A DNA stretch of 64,000 nucleotides from Porites lobata (taxonomy: Eukaryota; Cnidaria; Anthozoa; Scleractinia; Poritidae): positions 3,041,001 to 3,105,000 of the forward strand of contig CALNXK010000037.1 of the NCBI GenBank assembly GCA_942486035.1. The letters run 5' to 3'. A program made the position numbers and the translations under genes. Under the pieces are notes generated by a model. It saw only the letters and a program-made list of their open reading frames with translations. It did not search any database and was not told where the DNA came from. How positions within the stretch are numbered: the stretch's first letter is position 1; each line of letters starts with the position of its first letter. Below are positions 22,934-34,350 of the stretch, in pieces.

Positions 22934-23622
22934 GAACATCCTTTGGCAAATGTAAGGTAAACGGTGTTTTTAACGACAGAAACGTTTATGTTATGAGAAG
23001 GCAGACTTCCGCTAATGACATTGAACCAAAACTGCTTTGAAACACTCAGAAGAAACTAGTAAGCGCGCAATCAGATTTTGTACCAATCAGATACAACCGC
23101 TAGTTAGCGCGGGAAATTATGTAACTAGTCCTAGGCATGACTGTTTAGTTTTTTTCACCGCTCGGATTTTTGATATCGTGTTAAAGGGGGGCTCTTGCGT
23201 CCTGGGACCGGTGCGAAGACCAGTACATGTTAAGTCCAGGTAGGAGGTATAAATGTCAGTTAAAATCTGCAACGCGTTTCGTTTTATTAAGACGAAAAGT
23301 CTTAAGACGTACTTGTATTAGTTCTTCGTTCTACCCCATAAATGACTCGAAAATCCTTCCTTACGAGTTAGGAACGGATTTCCGTATTATAAACAACTTT
23401 CATTCGACGGCAGAATAGACGAAAACGATTGGAAATTTCAGGCCAACTTAAGCGCGAGCGTAAACGTGCACTTGCGCGCGCAAAAATAGAAAAAGCTTTT
23501 CAGCAGTCGTCTTTGTTTCGTCACAAGACGCACGAACTTTTCAGAACGAAGCGATCGTCCTTTGATTTAATCGACATTTTTTCGTTGTTGTGTAAACAAA
23601 AGTTACTGGCAAGCGATAAGCG

Positions 23623-25734
23623 ATGGACAGGCTTGTTTGGGTTTGTGTCGCGTACACAGCTGCTACATTTACTGTTGACTTGATTGATTCATGTTGGTGT
23701 GCTGGAGAAATTTTATATGACATTTACAAACAACGCCGTAAACAAGCAGAAAAGGTAAGCAGGAAAAAATGAAAAGGAAAGCACCAAATTTTTTGCAGCA
23801 TCCGTTGTTCCGCTTAACCAACCGAGGTTCCAGGTCTGTCGAATGGAATAGTCAGTCTTACACTGACTTTTTAGTGAGCTGCGTCTGATTAATCTCGCAC
23901 GTTGTCTAGGACCTGGCCGTGGCTAATCTAGTATGCTTTAGGGAGACTAGGGCGTGGGCGGCCCACACCAATCGGGACATTTTGAAACTGCACATTTTTT
24001 ACGCGGATTTGTGTTGACGGGTTCTTAAACCACACTGGAGAGAAGTTTCAAACTGCGATGCGTTTTCGGTGAGCGGATTCACTCGGGTTTCGTGTGAACG
24101 ATAGACCGATTCGTCTTAGAAATTATATTCGGTTTCAAACTGTCCGGATTTGTTTGCACTTGGCCTAAGCATCCCGTATGACAACAAAAATTGCAAGATG
24201 ATCACGTGGTCAGTTTAGTACCTTCATTACGTTTGACGTTTGACCTTTGTGAGAAACTTGTAGAACTTTTTTGATGTATTGTTGATCGGATACTTAAAAA
24301 ATGGTATCTAGGTCATCTCTAATGTCGCTCGATGTATTAGACGTTATGCTTAACCTCTCTGTTGCTGTTGTTGATGTGTATGTGTGTGTGTGTATTTTTT
24401 TTAATTGACCTCAGTGCTTCTAAGCACTGATGGGTTTTTGATCCTGTTTATTATTATTATTGCCGCGGGGAAACAAAGGGCCAGTTATTTAAACGGGGTT
24501 TAGCCAGTGTTTAACAAAACTGCGTTCGATGCCTTTTTCAGTTTGTCCTACGCTTTGTCCAAAGATTTGCTTAACCTGGGCCTAAATTAGACTTCTTTTA
24601 AATAACCGACCCAAAGGTTTTGGCCAGATTCAAAACGCTTCTATTCAGTCCTTGCACTTATTTGTCTTTTCTGGCGTGCTGTTTCCCGAACGGTTCTTTT
24701 TCGTCTTTTTTCTTACCTGAAAAAATTTGCTGGGCTGGTCTTACCATAAGCGCTACTTATCTTAGTTTAAAATAAGATTCAAACTTTTTACCACTACAGT
24801 AAGAGAAATGGATTTTAAGCTGATAATCTCGCTTAGTCGCCTGATCACGGTATAACTTTTATTCTTTTTCAGCGAAAACTGCATCAGGAGGTATCCTTTT
24901 ACACAGAATATTAATATTATTTGTTACAAGCTGTTTCAATACTTTGAAAAATGACAGCTCTTCTATCTGTCTCACAAAACTTTGTTGCCTAACCGCGGCA
25001 TGATTACCTCAGTCGATAGAGCGCTTGACTGCAGAGTGGGAGGTCCACGTTGTGGGTTCAATTCCCAGAGCCGGATCAATACTCAGGGTCTTAAAATGAC
25101 TGAAAAACGAAGGTACTGGCTTTTCCCTGCAAATGGCTGGACCTTCGCGTGGCTCGGATGATCACGTAAAATGGCGGTCCAGTCTCCAGTACAAGTAGGT
25201 GTCCCCATGCAATTCGTACTTTCGTGCTAAATACAGTGACACTCAAATAAAGTGCCTCTTTTTTCGCTTAGGCGGGGTCATTTCGCGCGGGTCAAAGAAT
25301 AAGTTTAATAGATTAAGTTTTCATTGATCAGATTAGCGTGATAGAAGTAGGTTAGCTGGTAGAGGGAAGGACAAATAAAGGTATTTGATTAAGCGTGCGG
25401 ATTGATAAGTACTCTTGCTAAGTGACCAGCAACATTCCATGTCAGTTCATTGGGCATTAAGTTGAGCTGTGCGACAGTTCCGATGTTTTGCCTGTACCGG
25501 TGCATCAGATTGAAAGGATTTGATTTCCAAGCCGAACAATCTAACCCTCTCTCTTCTCCCCTGTTTCCAACACCTGTTTAGTTTCCTTGACGTTTATTTC
25601 TAAAGATAAACACATGCGTTGAAGACCTAAACGAGCTTTGGCGCGAAATGGTTCGGCGTGGTGACGTCGATTACAGCAGGGCCGCTGTACCAGATGAAAT
25701 CGCTGACATTTATCAGAGAGCCATGTTACTTTAA
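23623..25734 (+). CDS. Three-exon gene for a 92-aa protein with N-terminal hydrophobic segment
   Basis: Exons: 23623-23754, 24873-24890 (18 nt) and 25606-25734, all phase 0, giving 92 aa. The first residues MDRLVWVCVAYTAATFTVDL form a likely signal-anchor or membrane segment, and ILYDIYKQRRKQAEK follows as a basic amphipathic stretch. The microexon encodes RKLHQE. The last exon encodes INTCVEDLNELWREMVRRGD, then VDYSRAAVPDEIADIYQRAM and LL before TAA, largely helical and charged. Intron 2 has a U12-type donor GTATCCTTTT and branch TTCCTTGAC (25583-25591), 15 nt from the AG. A polyadenylation signal AATAAA near 26353 gives a roughly 640-nt 3' UTR. I do not recognise the family; the splice signals and the continuous frame make a real gene likely. 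Confidence 0.65.
24998..25264 (+). repeat. tRNA-Cys-derived SINE
   Basis: 24998-25076 has a tRNA-like head: a D-arm-like CCTCAGTCGATAGAGCG, an anticodon region CTTGACTGCAGAG (anticodon GCA, Cys) and a T-arm-like GGGTTCAATTCCC. The anticodon 3' stem is badly paired, so it is not a functional tRNA. The tail runs through CTTCGCGTGGCTCGGATGAT and ends ACACTCAAATAAAGTGCC followed by a T run. I recall this as an abundant coral SINE. It sits inside the U12 intron of the 92-aa gene. Confidence 0.75.
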
Positions 25735-28545
25735 TCTCAAGAGAAACTGTGTTGCGGCAAAGATTGAGACTTGATATAGATAAAATTTAACAAACAGCTG
25801 TTTTCTTACTATTGATAATTTTCAAACTGGACGAAGGCACAGTTTCCTGGGTCAAAGCTGGTCAAGAAATCTACTTCTATACCTAGACTGAACTGAGTAA
25901 GGAAAATATCTGCCATGCAGTCAACACCAGCCAAGAATTTGAAGTACTAATGTATCTTAACCTGACAAAGACAGATGAAGTGCCTGACCAGAGCTGCCAA
26001 GAATCCAGACTCGGAAGGACGAGTATTACATTTAAAAATTAAATCCTATACATTGACATCAATGCAAATGGAGGATAAACTTCAGATTTGTCATACAGTC
26101 AGATGTTATAAACGGGATAGTACAACATTTTCAGTGAAAGAAACATTAAAGTGCAAATTACGAGGTTGCTGTATATAAAGCATGTTGTAAGTTTCTCTAA
26201 GAAGACGCATGTGTTTGAGCACATTTGCGATCAAAATCCACCTAAGAAAGCCCCACTAAATGTGTTAACAAAGACTTTTTATGGCAAGAAAAGATAAATG
26301 TGGTTTCTAGAAAAACTGAGAGGGACTCTTAGAAGTTTCTATAGTTTGAAACAATAAAATCTGATGAAATAATTGTATGATTCCACTTTGAAGTATTTTA
26401 TAAATGTTTGCATTGAAAAGTCGTATGTATTAGAAAGGGGAGAGTTTTACTAAACTTGATCTCAGTCTTTCACGGTTAAACTCTCTTGATGGACACGGTC
26501 GTCCTTGTTATATGAGTCAGAAGAACCTAGCAGAAAAGGCCAACAGTAATTTTGAATGAGACTGGGTAGGCTCGATTACCAGCCGTTTTGTGCGCCTTCC
26601 CCCCCCCCCCCGGAGGGGGAGGGTACTCGCTTATATAAGCCATATAGGTATTTGCCGCCCCAAAGGGTAGAGGGTAGGGTTTTGGTGCCGTTTCGGTCTG
26701 AAAACGGGTATAGTTTTTGAGGGAGAGTATGAACGTATTGGTAGTTTCAATTCCAAATGAATAAAAAAGAAAAAGTAATATGCGAATTCAAAACGGATTT
26801 AAAAACTCTTTGTTGGCGTTCTAACATGATACAATTTCTTGGAGGCCAGGTCTGATAACGGGTATGGATTATAAGGGCCAGGTCTGAAAATTTTTTTTGG
26901 TCTGAAATAGGGTCAGGATTTAGAGAATCGGACGGCACACCTCCATCAAGAATTTCCAAGAGTAACCCCGCCCCGGGGGGCCTGCCCTTCTTCGTACAAA
27001 CCAGGTTAGTAGGAAAATGCAGGGCGAATTCCCTCAAACGGCTGAAAGTCGCGTATATTTTGCCGAGAGAACGAACGCGAGCTGAAAGGGATGATATTGC
27101 AAAGTAAACACACGGATCTAACATCAGGAGCCCATCAAATAACATCAGTTGATTTTAGCGCTATACGAAGGGGACGCAGACCCTGCAGCGTGGGTGTGCG
27201 TCTAAGAGTGTGTTCCCGTAGCAGGCTCACATCAGCTTCCAAGCTTCTACATACACTGTTGATAACTTGCTTTGAAAATAAAAATCATGATAAATGATGA
27301 GCAAGCAGCAGTGTGTTTTGGCCACCTGCCCCCTCCCCCACAACCATCACGGGTGGCAAGCTCATCACGGGATGAAGCAGTTTTCATTTCAAAAATACTG
27401 ATTACTGGGATCATTCAGTTACTACTGCTTTTCATTCAATTATCCCGTCTTTGTCACAAAATTATGCTTGTTTGTCATACTTTTTGACGGGAGGGGGTAT
27501 CATACACAAGCCAGGCATATATGGCTCGTTGGTATTTACTTATTCAGCATAATGCATAATAATATTCCGGTAGTATGTCAAGTTCTTTTCAGTCAAGCCA
27601 GTTGGGTAAAAAAAATCAAATGTCTATGTTGATATTTTTACCTGTTTCGGGTTGTTTGTTCACGTTGTGGAACTGTAGTAAGTTTTGATAATAAAGCGCT
27701 TCCTTATGCAGGCAAGATTTCGTAGACCATGCGCCAGCGATCGTCAGCGGTTAAAAAGTAGAGCAAGTAACGTTACTCCGCCAGACACTCCGCTACGCTT
27801 CCAAGATGTTCCAATCTAATGGCTGATGTAAGTGAAACTTTACTGCTTTGCACCGCAAACAATTTTCATTCAATGTTTAAAATATTTAATTCTCAACATT
27901 TTGATTTGAATTACGAGCGAATGAGTTCCAGACGTAAACTACTCGAACCAAATACAAACCTAGCTACGTCCACTTCATCGAGCCCAGTCGCGTGTGTCAG
28001 TTAGTTTGGGTTCATTGTAATCAGTGAGCGAAACAGAATCGAACTCTGGCAAAAAAATGGATGTAATCAAACGCGTATCGTGGCGAAAGGTTGGTTGTTT
28101 ACTCAGGCTATCGAATGTGATCCAATGTTCGATTGTTTTCACAGTTACGGCGATCTGAGGTTCAACGTTCGGAAGTTGCGGTGCCGGTGTGAAAGGCAGA
28201 CAAATTAATAACGAATACTTTTGTTAAAAGCGTGGCACGTGCTCGTTTTTGTCAGAGTGACTATTCGATTCGCAAAAAATACTGTTTTTTATTGTATAGT
28301 TTATCTGTGGGTTTAAATACTCGTACAAGAATTATCGGCTCCTTAGAGTTACAATAATTGAAATAAATTAAAATGAATAAGCTTATTAAATTTGAATTAA
28401 ATTTGGCACTTCACACCAGACGTAAAACATCGTACGGGGAAACATCTCTTATGCACCGAACTCGCAGAGTACTATGTATATCGTTTATCATTTTTGTACC
28501 CTCTACAAAATCTACAAAATATTACGCTTTTGAATAACTCGGTGA

Positions 28546-28613
28546 AGCCGGATTTTTGTCGTCACACAACGCTCCTCCGGAGGGAGCAATGCGTGACGAC
28601 AATAAAAGCAGCT
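28546..28613. mobile_element. Foldback MITE, GCCGTTTTTnGTnTCGTCACGC family, copy 3 (shortened)
   Basis: AGCCGGATTTTTGTCGTCAC at the left and GTGACGACAATAAAAGCAGCT at the right form arms around CGCTCCTCCGGAGGGAGC, itself a palindrome. This is the shortest copy, and its outer arms are more diverged. Confidence 0.65.
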
Positions 28614-29080
28614 GTCTAGTGGACTGTTGCTGCCTGTAATTGATGCTAATTTCGCAGTGTATTTTATCTCGAACAATACCTCAAAGGCATATCTTTTGCC
28701 ATCTAAGACGGTACTGTGTTCTACTGTTCTATGTGCTAGTTTTGCTAGGCTTAACTTTATCATACTTATTGTTAATATTCTACACGATGATAAAAAATTA
28801 TGTTTAAAAAAATAGGATAACAGGCGGTAAAGTTACATTAATTTTCTTTTAACTTTTTACTGTATGTTTGATATTTAATGCATTCAAAGTTCCTGCTTTT
28901 GTTTGTTCTGAAATATGTAATATGCAAACAATCTTGCCAAGGTTCAAGTTTGTAGGGTGTTTCACAAGCGAGATCTTAACCAACCCAAATCTGAAAGTGC
29001 GTAGTGTGGAGGTGCGAAATATGATGTCCCTCCATTGACTGGAAAATAACAGAAACATAAAGTTTTGCTATAATACTTTT

Positions 29081-29340
29081 CAATCAATCAATCAATAATC
29101 TTTATTTATACACGGTAAGTATTTAAAGCGACGCTTCGCTTGTGGGGTCGTGTCTAAATAATTAAATAAGATAACTAATGAATTAGAAAATAAATAGGAT
29201 ATACACCAGCTAAAATCATATAGCTACTTACTACTTACAAGTCTAAAACAATAAAAGCATAAAATTCTAAAGTACAAGGTGGTACTCTAGTACCAACTAA
29301 TTAGTAACATTAATTATACTTAAAATTTTCCTCCCTTCTG
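29081..29340 (-). mobile_element. Probable LINE 3' end with (ATTG)n tail, minus orientation
   Basis: Read on the minus strand the segment ends in AATAAAGATTATTGATTGATTG, that is, a polyadenylation-like hexamer followed by a short tandem tail, as seen at the 3' ends of CR1/L2-type LINEs. No reverse-transcriptase frame is left next to it. The 5' border is a guess. Confidence 0.4.
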
Positions 29341-29756
29341 ATTAATGTTTGTTCCAACAGTAGTTTGGTGTAAGTAAAGCTCGTGAAGTCTACCATTCCC
29401 ATTGTTTCTTGCTGAAAAAGGGAAATTCCTCTGCTTTTGGAGGGTCGCTACTTTCAGGATGTGACTGAACCGTGAAATTTTACTCCTTCTATTGGGTGGT
29501 AGTTGCTTTCAAAGCTTTACATCACGGTACCTTATGTCTTTTATGTGGGCTCTTTTGATTTGTTGGGGTTTAAAGCTGTCATTGCCCCTTCCACTCTGTT
29601 AAAGTGAGAGGCGGCACCAGCAAACAAGACACTGACAGCCTTAAACAAAACCCCATGTGTACATAACAGACTACACTCAAAAGAAGTAGAACTAAAGCGT
29701 ACTTAATTATTTTAGTTCAGATTGTCTCTCTTCCTACGATATTCCAATGGTGCCAT

Positions 29757-29912
29757 TTGTGAGTTTCAAAAACTCTCACTTTCAAAACGAGGCTTAGTGC
29801 AAAACCTTTCTTGTGAAAATGAGTTTTATTTGCATCAGAATAAAAAAGTCATTTTCACATGAATGGCTTCGCACTTAGCCTCGCTTTAAATCAGAGGCTT
29901 CTGGTAAATCAG
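29757..29912. repeat. Foldback repeat family (CGAGGCTTAGTGCAAAAC), copy 1
   Basis: TTCAAAACGAGGCTTAGTGC at the left is mirrored by GCACTTAGCCTCGCTTTAAA at the right, and an AT-rich centre with AAAATGAGTTTTA and TCATTTTCA is itself inverted. A second copy lies at 51105-51235. Confidence 0.6.
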
Positions 29913-30530
29913 AAATGCCCTTATTGTGTTTGGTACTGATGTAATGTAATGGTAAATCTCAACCTTATTTTTGGGGGTCTATTCTGTTCAATTATGGAAC
30001 TCAATTGAATCCAATTGTTTGATTACCGAACTCAATCGCTCTCCTTTATGTTCAGTTGAACTCAATTGTCGGATAACTGAGTCGAGAATGGCTACATCGG
30101 CTGGTTCCCACGGTTTCTGTGGTTATCGATATTACTAAGATGTCTTATCTTTGTTTTGTCTTCGATCGCAATGAATTGAATGAATAATGAATGCTTTCTT
30201 TATAGTGGAAGTACACTCAGCTCGGTGGCACAACTCAGTGCTGTAGCAGTGGCAGTCAGTCCACTCAAATAGTTTGAGATAAATAGCACAAAATGATATA
30301 CATAACGGGATTAAAAAACCCCCGTGGAACTACTTGGCTATTTTCAAGCTTGACCAAGGATTTGAACAAATCTGGCTATGTGGGCTACGTGTGGTCAGGG
30401 CAGGCAGTACTCGGATTCGGGACTGCCGGATTGTGAGTCCGGCCACGCTCTGGCCACCCGACCACGCTGCCAACTCATTCATCATTTTTTCGTTTATTAT
30501 CTTTTTTACAGAGAATCGCTCGGCAAGTAC

Positions 30531-31715
30531 ATGGGAAGGTGTACCAGAAGTTTTTCCCGTGTGCGCATGTCTTTGTGTGGAAGGCGTGGATTCTTTGTTG
30601 CCATTATTTATATCCTAACATTCGCTCTTGTACTTCCAGTCTTGTGTCACAAACTTGGTTTCTCGACTTATTTCGCCAAGCCAAAGGAGCCTTACAAGTT
30701 GCTAGAAATTCAAAACGACGAAAGAACTAAACATGCTAGGGAAAATCTGGAAACTTTAAAACAAAGGACCAAGCCCCTTAGTCCCAAGCAATCGAAACAA
30801 ATCGAGTTCTTGATAGTAGTCCTTACTGCTTTTCGCGCGGCAAACACGCATTATTTATTGCAAGTGACCGCTCGTTTGCTTCCTCAAGTTAGAGACGATG
30901 GAGGGAGAAGTATTATTACTATTCTGAATTCTGATCCTAAATCGGGGCTGAACGAAGATGCGCATTATCTATCAAGCTTTATAACTTTGACAAATAGTTC
31001 AGCTCCTCTTACTTCTAACTTGAGGTCTCGCGAAAAAGAAGACTATGTCGTGGGTCTAGAAACTGTCTTACAGTACAATTCTACCTACGTTTTAATGATT
31101 GAGGACGACGCCCTGCCTTCCGAAAATCTGCTGAAGGATCTTCGCTTTGTTTTAAGACATAAGATGCCGTGGAAATTTTTAAAAACGCGCCGAGATTGGG
31201 CGTTTTTGAAACTCTATTACCCTGAGAAGTGGCAAGGCTTCGGATGGCCTGAGTTACCAGAACTTATATTGGTTGGTTTTCTTGGGGGATGTTTCGGCGC
31301 GTGGATAGAATTAAAACTGGAAACCCGTTTAAGATTTAAAAAACAATTTATTATTTGTGCTTTTATAGTGTGGTCAACGTACTTTGTCCTGGTTGTTTAT
31401 ACTGTTGGTAGAGCTCATTTGATAGAATTAAGAAAGCTCTCCGCAGTCCTGTATTCCGTTGTCAAGGCTCATGGATGTTGCACACCTGGGGTTCTTTATC
31501 AGAGATCTCATGCGCTGGAGCTCGCTAAATTTTTAAAGTCAGTGAACTGTAATGAAGCATATCCCATGGATGTTGCCATTGATGACTTCGCAAAGAACAG
31601 AAGTCTGGAACGGTACGTGGTTATTCCAAACATGGTCAGCCACATTGGTGTTCATTCAAGTCTCAGTAACAGCGTCAAACATTTTGCAGAATTTTACTTA
31701 ATGTTTAAACCGTAG
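30531..31715 (+). CDS. PGAP4: PGAP4/TMEM246, GPI-anchor GalNAc transferase, 394 aa
   Basis: By family, this Golgi enzyme adds the N-acetylgalactosamine side chain to the glycan of GPI-anchored proteins. The frame gives 394 aa, against about 403 in vertebrates. Residues 19-39 are an N-terminal membrane anchor. FLIVVLTAFRA (93-103) starts the glycosyltransferase fold; YVLMIEDDALPSENLL (186-201) contains the acidic EDD metal-binding motif. The tandem membrane segments at about 244-263 and 272-292, inserted in the catalytic domain, are diagnostic of PGAP4. CCTPGVLYQR (316-325) and the C-terminal PNMVSHIGVHSS (366-377) are also typical. I chose the ATG at 30531: a strong acceptor (ATTATCTTTTTTACAG) ends at 30511, so the longer open frame upstream is intronic. 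AATAAA at 31723-31728 implies a very short 3' UTR. Confidence 0.88.
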   Translation: MGRCTRSFSRVRMSLCGRRGFFVAIIYILTFALVLPVLCHKLGFSTYFAKPKEPYKLLEIQNDERTKHARENLETLKQRTKPLSPKQSKQIEFLIVVLTAFRAANTHYLLQVTARLLPQVRDDGGRSIITILNSDPKSGLNEDAHYLSSFITLTNSSAPLTSNLRSREKEDYVVGLETVLQYNSTYVLMIEDDALPSENLLKDLRFVLRHKMPWKFLKTRRDWAFLKLYYPEKWQGFGWPELPELILVGFLGGCFGAWIELKLETRLRFKKQFIICAFIVWSTYFVLVVYTVGRAHLIELRKLSAVLYSVVKAHGCCTPGVLYQRSHALELAKFLKSVNCNEAYPMDVAIDDFAKNRSLERYVVIPNMVSHIGVHSSLSNSVKHFAEFYLMFKP

Positions 31716-32360
31716 CACTGGAAATAAAACAATCCTCAAGAAGCCAAGTGACAGTGATATCCTGGAAAAGTTTTTGGAAAATTCGCTAACTTGGTGATCA
31801 TAGTTTTGAATTTAACTTTTTAGCGAGAGGGGCCTTATAAGCCCCCACCCCCTTGTTTGAATAGTGTTAAGTATGGTGTAAATTAGACAACGTATGTGAG
31901 TGGCCTTCGTGATTAATTGAACTTTCAACAGATCAATGCGTTGTCTCGTTTTGTCATTGGATGAGACCTTTAAAGAGAGCGTATTTCTGTAAAACTGAGT
32001 CCTAAATGACGGAAAACATAAGGAAACAACGAACAAACAACACTACTGTACAAACGAGCGAAAGTCTGGGAATTTTTCCAGGTCGGGCTCATTGTATAGC
32101 ATCGTTTTAAGAGAGAGCAGCTTCTTGTGTCGTTTGCGCAAAGATTTTGATGCTATACAGTACGGGCCTCGCGGACCTACCTAGACCCATTGCACGTCAG
32201 TACTGCAGTCTGCGCACACAACGAAAGTGATCCTCACTATTATTAACTAATTAATTGATTAATCCATTATACATGTCTTCTCAATTCTCTACGGCATTGT
32301 TTTAATTACACTCTGCTGAGTATTTTCCGCTCAGTCGTGTTTCAATGTTTGGTATATTAA

Positions 32361-33993
32361 GGTGGCTCGATACAGTTTTTCATGGTCAATACCTGCCAAG
32401 TTTGAGCATAAACTACGTCGCCATAAACAAAGTTTTGGAAAAATTGCCACCACAGTTGTATTAGATAAAGATGAAAATTTGTTTTTATCAGGGTTGCAAC
32501 GGCATCGGAGTTGTCATAGCAACGAAATGACGCTATTACCTATTTTACTTGCAGCAGTATGTGTCGGCACTGGTAACTGTTCTTCGAAAATCATTCACGG
32601 GAGCTTTTTCCTCCAATAGCAGCCTCGATGTTCGTGAAGTTTAAGCGAAATCTGTAAGAGCGTTATCGAAATATTTTGGGATAAAGATTTTGTGGTTAGA
32701 AATACGGTAAAAAATGGACAATCTTGGTGTTCGGCTGTTATCTGTAGAAAACAAAGCGCTTTTGACGTGCAATTTCACCTCACAGTAGTTTCAATCTTTT
32801 TAAAAACGTGTGTGAAAGATCAAGGAGATAGCTCCAGCCGATTGCTAGAAAGAAGGGTTTGATTAGTATGTATCGAGGCGCTCTTGTTGGCGGTTTTTTG
32901 AACATTTTGGTCTGCTTTAACAAATTAGCGAATAATTTTTAAACCGCTCGATAGATTGTTTTAAAAATTTAAGATTCTTGAAATTAACCTTCCTTTTATA
33001 TGACCGTTTTAGTTTCAAGATTATTGATATATTGTAAGGCAGTAAAATAAGGACTACAATTCGCTAATATTTTGGCAGAAAGTTTGTGTTTACAAGTGTG
33101 AGCCTCTCATTATTATTCAAGGTCTTGTGTCCAAGTTTCATATTTTCGTGCACAACAATAGCTAGCATTTTTGCATATTTCAAATGCATTGTTAGTTGCT
33201 GCTGTTCACGTGAAAATGAAACTTGTAGACAATGCCTTGAATAATTAGAGGCTTTCACTTGTAATGACGAAACTTCCGATAAAAAAGTAACGAATTGTAG
33301 CCCTTATTTTACTGCCTTACAATATATCAATAATCTTGAAACTAAAAGGTCATATAAAAGGAAGGTTAATCTCAAGAATCTTAAATTTTTAAAACAATCT
33401 ATCGAGCGGTTTAAAAATTATTCGCTAATTTGTTAAAGTAGACCAAAATGTTTACAAAACCGCGAACAAGAGCGCTTCGGTACATACTAATCAAACCCTT
33501 CTTTCTAGCAATCGGCTGGAGCTATCTCCCATGATCTTTCACACAGGCGTTTAAAAAGATTGAAACTACTATGAGGTGAAATTTCATGTCGAAAGCGCTT
33601 CACTTTCTACAGATAACGACCAAACAACAATATTGTCCATTTTTTACTGTGTTTCTAACAATAAAAACTTTATCCCAAAATATCTCGATAACGCTCTTAC
33701 AGATTTCGCTTAAACTTCACGAACATCGAGGCTGCTATTGGAGGAAAAAGCTCCCGTGAATGATTTTCGAAGCACAGTTCCCAGTGCCGACATATACTGC
33801 TGCAAGTAAAATAGGTAATAGCGTCATTTCGTTGCTATGACAACTCCGATGCCGTTGCAACCCTGATAAAAACAAATTTTCATCTTTATCTAATACAACT
33901 GTGGTGGCAATTTTTCCAAAACTTTGTTTATGGCGACGTAGTTTATGCTCAAACTTGGCAGGTATTGACCCTGAAAAACTGTATCGAGCCACC
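32361..33993. mobile_element. 1.63-kb near-perfect palindromic element flanked by TTAA
   Basis: The left half and the right half are inverted copies over about 800 bp each, centred near 33.18 kb. The outer ends are GGTGGCTCGATACAG and CTGTATCGAGCCACC. TTAA stands at both borders (32357-32360 and 33994-33997), the target duplication used by piggyBac and Kolobok-type elements. Each arm contains the same 85-codon open frame, differing at only a few residues (for example CVGTGNCSS against YVGTGNCAS), so the arms are recent. It has no recognisable transposase. Long hairpin ends place it with foldback elements. Confidence 0.8.
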
Positions 33994-34020
33994 TTAAGGC
34001 ATTGTCAAGGCATTGTGACA

Positions 34021-34197
34021 ATGAAGAAATTTCTCCTGGCCTGTGCTACTGTCGGTTTGGCTTTTGTGGCAGTTTATTATGTTTATCAAACTTGGAAGAG
34101 ATGCTATGGCGACGACAACGGAGATGATGACTCCAACGACGTGGCGGTCAGTTACTTTTTGCAAAGCTTTTCACAATACTCATTGATACGCAAATGA
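34021..34197 (+). CDS. Possible small single-pass membrane protein or first exon (low confidence)
   Basis: From the ATG at 34021, MKKFLLACATVGLAFVAVYY is a clear hydrophobic segment, followed by VYQTWKRCYG and an acidic tail DDNGDDDSNDVA. The frame can end at a TGA at 34195-34197 (58 aa) or splice at GCG|GTCAGT near 34144. No partner exon is obvious. It begins 27 bp after the palindromic element, so the element inserted just upstream of it. Weak without transcript evidence. Confidence 0.3.
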   Translation: MKKFLLACATVGLAFVAVYYVYQTWKRCYGDDNGDDDSNDVAVSYFLQSFSQYSLIRK

Positions 34198-34350
34198 TTA
34201 CTACTGATTTGGCGTGAAAATCATTCATTCTAGCTCAGTTTTCATTTCTCCTTACCTTAATACAACTGAGCATGAATATAAAGATTGTTGGATAGATGAC
34301 TGCGTTACACAGACTACAAAGCTTTGCATGATGGACTGGAAGTAAAGGGA

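Larger units (their letters stand above)
26380..30505. other. Intergenic, repeat-bearing, no supported gene
   Basis: This lies between the 92-aa gene and PGAP4. About 26590-26990 is a degenerate GC-rich repeat with a 13-C run (26599-26611) and GGGTAGAGGGTAGGG. 29081-29340 looks like a retroelement 3' end. A possible terminal exon at about 27713-27820, after CGCTTCCTTATGCAG, has no partner I can find. A PGAP4 5' UTR exon may lie near the right end. Confidence 0.4.

Noticed and set aside
24998..25076. Functional tRNA-Cys gene
   Set aside because: The anticodon 3' stem does not pair properly and the sequence continues into a SINE body.
26747..27145. 132-codon minus-strand frame
   Set aside because: Overlaps a degenerate GC-rich repeat and has no splice partner or recognisable domain.
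27713..27820. Terminal coding exon after CGCTTCCTTATGCAG, reading ARFRRPCASDRQRL and onward to a stop
   Set aside because: The acceptor is plausible, but I found no upstream exon with matching phase and no family resemblance.
30378..30530. N-terminal extension of PGAP4
   Set aside because: A strong 3' splice site ends at 30511 inside this extension, and the chosen ATG gives the family length with a proper membrane anchor.
32362..33992. Two near-identical 85-codon genes
   Set aside because: They are the two arms of one palindromic element and have no recognisable domain.
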